Positions 1-8,927 of a stretch of 64,000 nucleotides of DNA are shown here, piece after piece. The notes under the pieces were generated by a model, which saw only the letters and a list, made by a program, of their open reading frames with translations, ran no database searches and was not told where the DNA came from. The stretch spans positions 33,563,264 to 33,627,263 of the forward strand of contig OZ020269.1 in NCBI GenBank assembly GCA_963971225.1, in the 5' to 3' direction. Within the stretch, counting starts at the first letter, position 1; every line of letters starts with the position of its first letter. Source of the stretch: Melieria omissa (Eukaryota; Arthropoda; Insecta; Diptera; Ulidiidae). The position numbers were made by a program, and so were the translations under genes.

Positions 1-5
1 TAATA

Positions 6-2078
6 AGATGCGTTTCATAATTATAAGGTCATTAAATTTATGATTATACCTATCAAATGGCTGACTATAGGGTATCAAGACTCCTCAAAAAAAATGTGTA
101 GCTAATAAGAAGTAGAGGCAACAGCTGATAAACAATTTTGAACTAACGGTATATTTATATAATAACAATAACAAAAATGAAGTTGTTTCACAATTATAAG
201 GTTAATAGTAAAACTATCGCAGAGAAATCTGTCAGTGGATTTTTCGGCATCGGAAACAATTGAATATTGCAAAACCGTAAGAAAGCCACGAGGTACGCAG
301 TTTTCGGACTTTGAGAAAGGTCACATTAGCAGAGTAGCAATGAGCAATCGGTAGACAAATTAACCGTAGCCTATGTGTTGTGCAAAATTTTTTGCAAAAT
401 CCGCAAGTTAACGATACACAGAAGAGTCCTGAGGCGAAGAGAAAGCACAATTCGCGCACCGAGGCTCGCATTGTACGCGAAGCTAGCAACTCATCTTCTT
501 CATTAACAGACTTAAGGCAGGTTCTCACCTTGTGGATCTGAAAAAGTGCACTTTTTTTAGGAATTTTTTTTGAGAAAACGGTTAAAGATACAACGCTGAA
601 AATTGTTTCTGGATATGAACACACATTTATTTAGAGAATACAATTTTTAAAATTGAATGAATCAAAAAAAGGGGGTGGGGCGTCCATCAGTGGCGGCATG
701 TCGGCGAGGAGGTGTCCCGCTACCGGAAGTGATTCCGTCAAAACCCGTGATCGGAAACACAAAAACCGAACACATTCTTAATGTGTACCGTATTATCTAT
801 TGAATGAACCAAGATCATGAAAAAAAAATCAAAATTACAAAAGTTATGAGGTTTTGAAAAAAAAATTACGATTTTCGCATTTTTTTGTTCACAAATTATT
901 TTTTTAAATACACAATTTCTATATATTTTTGGCTGATCGTGGTTCGTTTATTAGAAAAAACCCTAAGGAACATTTGGAAAAATTTGGTGACGATTGGTTC
1001 ATTCCAGCGCCTTCAATCACTTCCGTAAGGTCCGAAAATGTGGTTCTGAGAAAAACGCGTTTAAAGTTTAAAGCGCGCTTGGCCGGTGCTCTACACTGCT
1101 CTATGTAACGGCCTGTAACTTTTGTAATTTTTCAGATTTTGATCTGAAATTTCTGGAGCACATTTTCTAAACATATATCTACACGATAAGGCAAAAAAAA
1201 ATTGTTTTTTTTTCCACAAGGTGAGAACCTGCCTTAAGGACGTTGGTACAAGCGAATGTGTCAAAAGCAATCATTTGGAGGACCTTAAAGCGGAGTCAAA
1301 AGATTCAATTTGAGAAGCAGAAACGAATGCCTAAGCTAACATAGCGCCACAAGGAGGTTAGAGTTGATTTTGCTCTAAAAAACTTCCACACCAATTGAGA
1401 AAGAGTAAGTCCTGGTTTTATCAGCTTTGCAATAGTCCTTTATATTGAAACAAACGACTTTAGGTTATATTTTCCGACGAAAAAAAGCGGAATCTGGATG
1501 GGGCAGATGATTTTCGAGGCTATTGGTGTGATTTCCGGAAGGAACCATTGCGATTTACAAAACGGAATTTTGGTAGTGGCAGTCTTATGGTGTGGGGTTT
1601 TCGGCTCAGAATTGCTAGGAACTCTAAATAACATCTTGTCGGAAGAAGAGCGCTGACTATATACAACTCCTTGAAAGTAGCCTGGTGCCGTTTTTGGAGG
1701 AAAATGTGACACAGAGTGGCGTTTCCAACATGATAATGCTCGAATCCATGTTAGCCGAGAGACAAAACGGTGTTTTTCGGCGAAATCCATCACAGTTTCG
1801 GAGTGGCCGGCATGCTGTCCTGAGATCAACCCTATAGAAAATCTGGTGTATGGGGGTAATCAACATATGAAATCATAGTTGACCTTATAATTGTGAAACA
1901 CGTAACTTTTTGTTACTGTTCTTGAACAACATGATCAATTTGTCAAAAGTATTCTTCTGTTGTTGTCTTTACTCTTAACGTACTACACAATTTTAATAAA
2001 AAGTTTCGATACCCTACAGTCAGTCGTTTAGGAGATATGGTGATAAATTGAATGACCTTATAATTATGAAACGCACCT
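6..2078 (+). mobile_element. Degenerate Tc1-like transposon with long IR/DR ends, split by a nested TTAA element
   Basis: Inverted terminal repeats of roughly 200 bp start beside a TA at 4-5 and end beside a TA at 2079-2080. Each repeat carries two copies of a 22-bp site: outer copies at 12-33 and 2051-2072 (core CATAATTATAAGGTCATT), inner copies at 185-206 and 1878-1899 (core CACAATTATAAGGT). This is the IR/DR layout known from Tc1 relatives such as Sleeping Beauty, Minos, Paris and Bari-2. Between the repeats the plus strand holds a wrecked Tc1-type transposase. Recognisable pieces are the GxGSLMVWG block near 1575-1600, FQHDNARIHVSRE near 1716-1760 and WPACCPEINPIENL near 1803-1845, the last including the final acidic residues of a DD34E core. 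Frameshifts and stops are frequent. The element is about 1.35 kb once the nested insertion (516-1233) is discounted. Confidence 0.88.
516..1233. mobile_element. 718-bp TTAA-flanked non-autonomous element nested in the Tc1 element
   Basis: Perfect 20-bp inverted ends, GGCAGGTTCTCACCTTGTGG at 516-535 and its complement at 1214-1233, are bordered by TTAA at 512-515 and 1234-1237. A further subterminal inverted motif around GGAAGTGATT is visible near 724 and 1014. No coding frame is present. The TTAA duplication is typical of the piggyBac superfamily, but the terminal bases are not the usual CCC, so the superfamily is left open. It interrupts the Tc1 transposase reading frame and is therefore younger than its host element. 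Confidence 0.88.
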
Positions 2079-2081
2079 TAG

Positions 2082-2640
2082 AATACAATCTGATGGCATT
2101 AACTATTTTTGGTCAAACACTAGAAAAGCAACCCAAAATCATCAATTTATCGAAACAAGCAAATTTATAGGAGGATCAGTAATGGTGTGGGGCTGTTTTT
2201 CGTTCTTTGGAGTCGGTCCTTTGCAATAAATAACAACAAATATGACAAAAGACATCTACATGAATTTGCTTTACGCCAATTTACCAGTGGCAGTCGGTCA
2301 GGTCGAAGTTTCGTAAGCCGAAATCATATTTCAACAGGACAACGATCCTAAACACACGTCAAATGTCATGCAAAAATGGTCTAAAATAGAATAATTTTCA
2401 ACAATGGTGTGGCCAGCACAAAGTTTGAATTTGAATCTTATTCAAAATTTGTGATCCATCGTAAAGTGGCGATTGGGAGGCTCCTAATAGGATTATGGAG
2501 TTGTGGGAAAGAAGGCAGATCGTGTGGGCGAAAATACCGATTGAAATATGCAGAAACTTGGTAGAAACCATGCCCAGCCGCATTAAAGATGTTTTGAGAC
2601 TCAAAGGGGGCATTACCAAATATTAAAACTATTGTATAAC
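2082..2640 (+). pseudogene. Tc1-like transposase fragment, C-terminal half
   Basis: Plus-strand translation with frameshifts gives a Tc1 series: GGSVMVWGCFSFFG near 2173-2215, FQQDNDPKHTS near 2331-2362, an altered WPAQSLNLNLIQNL block near 2410-2450 and the tail motif MPSRIKDVL near 2571-2600. Order and spacing match the catalytic half of a DD34E transposase. Several stops (for example in the block after QDND) show it is dead. No N-terminal DNA-binding half is visible; the piece abuts the right end of the preceding Tc1 element. The sequence from 2640 to 2950 holds nothing recognised. Confidence 0.75.
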
Positions 2641-2950
2641 AGTTTCTACCGAATATAAGTACTCGGGTGCAAAACTGAACAAGTATTCTGTGTGCTTTGA
2701 TATCATTTATCTAAATAAATATGCATTGTTGTTGTGGTAATTTACTTTTGTTGCTTTCTTTAAAGGTCTAATTTACATAAACCGTAAGTTAAGTACTTAT
2801 GTCCTAACTTTAGAAAATATGATTTGGCAAGAATAAAAGTAACTAACCTAAAAACATTTGTTCACTTTTGCACTATAGTGTATACCTAATTTTTCCACAT
2901 TACTTATTTAATATATTTACATGAGAAAGAAAACTAAAAATGCATATATT

Positions 2951-3776
2951 CAGAATGCGACAGAACAATTGCAACTAAAAGAATATTCAATTGCAACTAA
3001 AAGAAAATTCAATTTTTGTAGACGTATTGATCCATTATTCCCGTAATCCGGTGGAGAGGCCCCAATCTAGCAGCAGAAAAGCATCCCCATACTATAACAT
3101 GCCCACTATGTTTAACCGTCTTAATGCAGTACGGTGCTTGCAGGCGTTTACCTTAGGATCGTCTTACGCGGGATATGCCATCGCTTCCAAAAATATTGAA
3201 TTTGGACTCGTCACTGAAGAGAACTGATCTCCACTTATTGGCCACGTTATATGTTCTTTGGCGAACTGCAACCGCTTTTGTTGATTACGCTTTGAAAGCA
3301 GTGATTTACTCGCTGGACGGTATGATCGCAAATCAGCGTCAGCAAGGCGTCGGGATACTGCTCTTGCAGAAATTGGAAGCTGCATTTCTTTCACTAACTG
3401 CGTAGAGCTCTTGAAAGGATTCTCTTTTATCTCCCTAGTCATGGCTGCATCGGTACGTGCAACAGTTTTGGGTGAATATACCACGGCGACGGTATTATCT
3501 GCACGATACCGTGAAATAATTATCGAAACTGACGATTTATGTACATTATATTTCACAGAGATATCTTTCTAAGAACTGGCGTAACGCTTCACCGAACTTA
3601 TCAGGCGCTATTGTCTTTAGCACTGATAATTGAAATATTTGAACTGATCCGTCTGACGTAGAACTTAATATTTTGTCTTAACTAGTTCAAATAATGATAA
3701 AAACTTAAATATCTTCAAAAAATAAAAAAGAAATTGTGGCACAGGCTACTAAGTTGCAAATGTTTTGTCGCACTGT
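2951..3776 (-). mobile_element. Truncated Tc1-like transposon, transposase on the minus strand
   Basis: The minus strand from 3556 to 3164 is open for 130 residues and reads as the paired helix-turn-helix part of a Tc1 transposase, with motifs SPKTVARTD and AVSRRLADADLRSYRPASK. The downstream frame (3130-2990) gives VIVWGCFSAARLGPLHRI and GIMDQYVYKN, which belong to the catalytic domain. The remaining catalytic region is missing. The ends look like inverted repeats: GCGACAGAACAATTGCAACT near 2957 against AGTTGCAAATGTTTTGTCG near 3752. A second copy of that end lies at 3881-3907, and a short direct repeat around TTGCAACTAAAAG lies at 2969-3002. Probably an internally deleted copy. Confidence 0.75.
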
Positions 3777-3904
3777 AGATTTTTTCAAAAATTTAATTTA
3801 TATTAATTGCTGACATGTTTAGTAATAAGCAAAAATTAAAAGAAATTACTCAGTAAAAAAAAATTTAACAATTGCATTGTAGTTGCAAATGTTTTGTCCG
3901 ACAC

Positions 3905-4075
3905 TGTAATTCCAGAGTTATATGACCCCTGTAGCATTATGGGAAGAATGCCATCTGGTCCTGGTGACTTGTAGGGTGAGAAGCTTTTCATAGCCCATGT
4001 GAGTTTTCCTCTCGTTATAATGTTGTTATCATCGTTTATCTTTACACTGGATGCCTAATCGAGGTGTCCTCCTTT
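3905..4075 (-). pseudogene. Non-LTR reverse transcriptase fragment
   Basis: Minus-strand translation contains ITRGKLTWAMKSFSPYKSPG followed by PDGILPIMLQ. This is the conserved start of the reverse transcriptase domain in Jockey/R1/I-type LINEs (the K-SPGPDGI motif). Only about 50 codons survive; no endonuclease or YADD box is seen here. It lies 0.3 kb past the 3' end of Or67d-like A and is best read as an old insertion remnant. Confidence 0.7.
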
Positions 4076-4210
4076 ATGCAGCTTGAGAAGTATGTGACAT
4101 TACATGTATCTAATTAATAACTATAGCTTTAACCAGTGAATTCTTTTCTGCATTTTAGGCATACAAAAAGTAATAAAATAACAGATGTTTTAAAAGCGTA
4201 AACAATTTTG

Positions 4211-4216
4211 TTTATT
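4211..4216 (-). terminator. Poly(A) signal of Or67d-like A
   Basis: AATAAA on the minus strand about 160 nt after the receptor's stop codon. It is the first canonical hexamer downstream. Confidence 0.5.
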
Positions 4217-4374
4217 GTTGACAGTGGTGATATGGCGACTACCGTGGCTCAGCCACTTGGAAATTGAAATCTAAGTGAACTTTTATGGTCTTGCAAACTG
4301 AGTTAGATTCAAAGTCTTCCACAGTCCAAAACCACATCAGACATTTTGTTATTAAAAACGAGATGGTGAGATGT

Positions 4375-5814
4375 TTATTCCAAGAACTGGAGAAACATTG
4401 TGAACATGGTGTAAATTGTGCGCGATATCTGCAAAAGAAGTTAAGAATGTTTAATTCAAATCAAATACATCCTTGAAATATTAACATTCATTTTACCATT
4501 AAGGCTGTGCTAACGGTCATCGGTAGGACTTCAACAATGCAAATATTCGGCGGCGACTGGGACTTCAGCAGCATCACACTCACCATTTTCTGCTGCTTTA
4601 CGCTGAGTTCATACCATCTAATGTTGTAGATCTCTTCACACAAATTGTCGTTCTAGTGAAAATGGATGACAGTGCACACGATTTGGTATTGAAATATAAC
4701 TGGGCTCGAAATGTATTGTGCCACTGCCTAAGTCTGCAATATGTTCAAATTTTGAACGTAGCCCTGGACAGCGAACACAATTTATTTCCACCGTTTAGTT
4801 TCAGTTCTTACACATATTTCAATGCGAGTTCCCAGTATGCAATATATGTAAAGTGCATTAATGCTCACAAGTAAATAACTATAGGCGCCGACCCAACCAC
4901 CCGTTAGAATAAGGAATAAAGTTGAAATCATTGCTACGGTAGAGCAGATGACTTGTGCCGAGATTAGCCAGTAGAACAAGACATTGCAACTGTCGTTGAA
5001 ACTAAATGAAATGAAATCAGCTATCTGCACACATCATTGCCCATAGCAAACAAAAAGACTCATACCTCAGATATATCTGATGCCACTCCACGATGTCAGT
5101 TACTATTCTCGTTACAGAGTCCTCCTCGGCACACTCGTCCAGCATAGTGTGCAAATCTTCTACTTTCAAAACGAAAATGTCGTAAAATATCAGCGAATGG
5201 GTCAAGTAGATCAACACATATAGATCACCGCCGTAAAGCCCAAAACAGCCCATCCCCACACATATGGCATGCAAAGCTGACACGATGAAATAACCAGATT
5301 CGGTATTCGCGTCCAGCATGGGAACTTCAACCAAAAGCAGCATATGTCGCTCGCCAGTAAGAAATAAAAGTACGAATGGAACCATAACCATTAAAATACT
5401 AGTAATCATGTACACAAAACCGACCGCAATGACAATCTTCTTCAATTGGTCACATCGATTGTGCAACTTTTCCGCATATCTTTTATTGATCTCCTGATAG
5501 TTTTCGTAAATGCCTTTCAACTGTGCATACAGTTTGTAGAAACGATCTGGATAAAGCATGGCTGTTAGGAGCTTGGCGAGACCCTGTGTAGACGCACTGA
5601 GAGTGCTGAACACTTGCAATACTATAGTCCAGTCCTCGGAGAAACGCTTCACTATGGTCATGAATGAGAATACGTGAAACATACAGATCGAAATAAATAC
5701 GGTCCACGTGATCCAATTGATTTTATAATTCGGATTTGCCATGTCGGTGCCAAGGACGCGTGTGGCGATGCGCACAACTCCCATAATTTTGTTAAACTTG
5801 TCCACTGGTCGCAT
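4375..5814 (-). CDS. Or67d: Odorant receptor Or67d-like, copy A
   Basis: Coding exons on the minus strand are 5814-5066, 5001-4812, 4652-4497 and 4428-4375, giving 382 residues. Every junction is GT-AG; the first intron is phase 2 and the others phase 0. The start is the Met of MRPVDKFNK, which aligns with copy B; the frame stays open 29 codons upstream but no paralogue shares that stretch. The protein is an insect 7-TM odorant receptor subunit with hydrophobic segments near residues 37-57, 68-88 and 125-150, and a strongly conserved stretch MGCFGLYGGDLYVLIYLTHS. Insect ORs act as ligand-gated channels with Orco in olfactory neuron dendrites; Drosophila Or67d detects cis-vaccenyl acetate. Similarity to Drosophila Or67d covers the whole length (for example VR-----G-D---PNYK near the N-terminus). 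Oddity: the block SQLPRN near the C-terminus, shared by copies B and C, is SQSPPN here. The ligand is unknown. Confidence 0.95.
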
Positions 5815-5827
5815 TGTTGAGATAATG

Positions 5828-5868
5828 AACTGACTGCTTGACTTGCAAGGATACCTCAAGATTTTATA
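5828..5868 (-). promoter_or_regulatory. Candidate core promoter of Or67d-like A
   Basis: On the minus strand a TATAAAA box (5868-5862) is followed about 37 nt later by TCAGTT (5833-5828), an initiator-like match. The implied 5' UTR would be under 20 nt, and the TATA-Inr spacing is somewhat long, so this is only a candidate. Confidence 0.35.
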
Positions 5869-7080
5869 GCGTGGCTTTCTAATAAAAAAATTGCACACCA
5901 TATGTTTAAATCCACACCGGTTCCGTGTATACCCTACAATGAAGGCGATATGAGTACGTCAGTAAATTTCGCCAACAACATCTGCACTTATTTTATTCTG
6001 ATTTGTGTTGAGGTAAGTTATTTAATGAAAAACATTTTGCTCGTAGGTTCCTTCCATTTCAGTACAAATTCACACGAGTTTTATATGAACCTCTGCTAAT
6101 GTAGGGTTTTTCAATTTTAGACTTGAATTTTATCGACGTCGTTACATACACATGCGCTTCTAATGAGCCGCATTCGTAACTGACGAATAATTATTTCTGT
6201 AAATAAATTATTACACTGTCATTCTAATGTCCTTGAAATGCCTTCACGGCGCGTCAAATGATGGACAACTTAATTGTGTGCAAATGATTTAAGATTTCAT
6301 TGAAAAAAATTTACATTTGATTAGTTCTACACCGAGTTATCCTTCTTTTATCAGTTTAATCTCGCTCGAAATTAGGACTTGCGTCGTTTTTAGACGTGAC
6401 ATCTCTTTATTGATATCTGCCTCCATTCGCTTGACTAGCTTCTGGCCAGTGACTACATGTTGGTTCAAAAGTTTGGAGGGGCATATATATTTCGAAATGT
6501 TTACTTTTCGCAATGCACGTAAAACCTTTCCCCACCGAAGTGTGCGTCAATGGCTTTTAACGCCGGTATTGAAATGACTAACTGAGCGCGACTGCTTCCA
6601 CTCATCCAGACAACAACGCTGCATTTCAAAACTGAATTTTTGAATTTTTATTTCAAAAAATGCAAGAAGTCACAACAGAATATCAGCAAAAATTTTTAAC
6701 AAAAACAATACAAAAAAATTTGTTTTAAATAAAAATGATTAGGTGCGTGTGTAACAAACGGAAGAAAATGTGCTTCAATTCGATTCATTCCATTGGCAAT
6801 CGGTGGCAAAATGCAATAACATCGTTGTGTGTGGGGAAAAAGAATTATACCTGCAGTTTACAGTGTCGTGCAATGTTGGAGCAAGGCAATGCAATTACGA
6901 GAACAATAATGTGCATCTGTGTCGTCTGGATGATCAAATATATCGGATTTTCTTTTGTTTGTTGTATGCTGTATGCTGTATGATATTTTTTTTTCATTTT
7001 TTCGTTTTTGAAGCTCATTTCGTTAAATTGTAAACTATTTTTAAGGCTGAAGTTTCTTCTTCTGATTAGTTAAAAGAAAA
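5869..7080. other. Intergenic DNA with one coding-like minus-strand frame
   Basis: No confident gene. On the minus strand a frame is open from 6546 to a TAA ending at 6337 (about 69 codons). It has protein-like composition (KLVKRMEADINKEMSRLKTT, then QVLISSEIKLIKEG). The only Met lies at 6426, leaving 29 codons after it. I do not recognise a family. A neighbouring frame before it ends in HFGGERFYVHCEK next to a possible GTAAAC donor near 6510. The rest is AT-rich with no structure I can name. Confidence 0.25.
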
Positions 7081-7415
7081 TACAATTCATAAAGAAGACC
7101 AGAAATCTCCCACAATAAACGACCGAGTCAATTTTTTGGGAGATCTCATAGGTCTTCGCAGTTTTGCACCCACTTCGGCTAAACTCTGAATACATGTTAT
7201 GTATGTGTGTGCGTGTGGCGTTGGCATCGGGTCAAGTGCCTGTTGCGTGACCGATTTGCTACTAGAGAGTGTGGCGGTCGTGCACAACATCGGTGCACAA
7301 CGGGATTAGCGTGCAGGTGCAATTCTGTGGATAAATTCTGTTTGAGTATTTTAACAACAAAAATTAAGTGTTTTAATCCTCCTGTGTTCTTCGAGTTCGA
7401 TTTTAAACTAAAAAA

Positions 7416-7523
7416 ATGAAAACTTCTCTCCATTTAGTGCTGGAGATTTGTTGTTGCTATCTAATCTCAGCGGGATTAGCTAGTGGTTTGAATGTGCGGA
7501 GTGGTCGTCATTCACATAGCTGA
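7416..7523 (+). CDS. Short frame with a signal peptide; possible first coding exon
   Basis: ATG in a good dipteran context (ACTAAAAAAATG) opens 35 codons beginning MKTSLHLVLEICCCYLISAG. This has a basic start, a hydrophobic core and small residues (GLASG) where signal peptidase would cut. About 330 nt upstream (7085-7415) are mixed-composition and UTR-like. The mature part would be only about 11 residues, so either this is a micropeptide or the frame continues by splicing at a GT near 7490 into an exon outside the window. Not recognised as any named family. Confidence 0.35.
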   Translation: MKTSLHLVLEICCCYLISAGLASGLNVRSGRHSHS

Positions 7524-8927
7524 TTGGTGAAGGCGTCCACTCTCGTTGTTTTGCGATCAATCGTGTTTGATTTGGAAATTTCTCTTGCATTGTTGCGGCA
7601 AATCAATCCTTTTCTATTGAAGGCCTTTGCTGTCGTTGCATTTCAGATGTGGAGGGTTTGATTTCTTCGCGAATTTCGTTCAATTTCAAATTACACAATT
7701 CGAATTTAATACACTAGAATTTTGTACGAGGAGTGTGCGGAATCGGCAAAATTGTTTCATTTCCCTTTCTTTTGTTCTATTTTTCGGTTTCTTCTCTTTT
7801 CATTTGTGTTTGTTGAAATTTTCCTTATAAAAGCAAATTCCTGAACGATGGCTTCTTTCCGTTCTTCATGTGAAATTGTGCGCGGAATGAAATGGCTGAA
7901 GAGTGCTGCGTTCGTTTCTTCAACAATTCATTCAATACTCGGTAGTGTGGTCGAAAAGTTCATCCCAGCTTTTTTTTTTACTTTTTTCAAAATGTTCATT
8001 TGTTCAGATTTTACTTCTGAAGCTGAGGGGAAAAAGAGAGTTGAGGTCAGCGTTAATACATTTCAGTTTTTATGGGGAAGAGTCAATATTACCAGCAACA
8101 GTGTTTTTGAAAACAAAATGTTTTTGTATTGTATATTTGATTTTTATGTAGAATTCAAATATAGTAATATTAGCTTACTTTCATATAAATTATTATATTA
8201 GTTATTTCCATGGTAAAATGTCTACGGATAATATGTTTCCTCTGACTAACATAAAGTGCGCGTTCGTATGTATTATATTCAGATATTAATTCAGTTTCAG
8301 TTTAACGCCAAAAGAAACGCTACTTGATACTACTAGGGGAAACTACAATATGTATATTACTACGTCGTGAGCAGTACTCAATATTTGGTTCTTTTCTAAA
8401 ATTATTTCTTCAACAGGTATTGATTGCTTAGAAGTGTCGCACTCGAACCCCTTCTGCACTTAGCGTGTATGGGCAGTGCGTTTTGGCTTAAGTGGTAAAG
8501 GCCTTAAAAGCTTTTTTGGTGCGCGATTCTTCTGATCTTTGCGAACACAAAACTAAAATAAAGCTCAACAAAAAGCTACACCTACAAGACTTCCCTGCAG
8601 ATGTTATGGCTGATACTCCGGAACGCCACTATCAGATATTTTATAAACAATTGAGGCACTCAGATAATAAACAAACTAATAACAAGAAAAGCAAGGTGAG
8701 AGGTAAAATTAATTGAAATAGGAAAATATTTTAACAAGTTTTCGTTTACGCCTTCTACAATTGGTCATTGTAGTCTCAACGGTGTGAGTGTGTCCTCGTA
8801 CGCTCTCGTTTGTGTATGCATACGATTGCTAAGCAATTAATCAAATTAATGCAGAAAACTGTACTATTTGCCGTAGTAAAATATTACATGTTCGTTGCAG
8901 CAGCGCCGATAGGTTTGTGTTGTGCAT
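7524..8927. other. Intergenic DNA between the signal-peptide frame and exu
   Basis: AT-rich, with no confident gene. A plus-strand frame open from 8489 to 8716 includes an ATG at 8606 (MADTPERHYQIFYKQLRHS, 36 codons) and ends near a GTGAGA that could be a splice donor. No family is recognised. The part nearest 8928 should hold the exu 3' UTR, but no canonical AATAAA was seen on the minus strand. Confidence 0.3.

Noticed and set aside
4375..5814. Or67d-like A as a pseudogene
   Set aside because: All four exons are open, splice sites are canonical and the exon sizes equal those of copies B and C.
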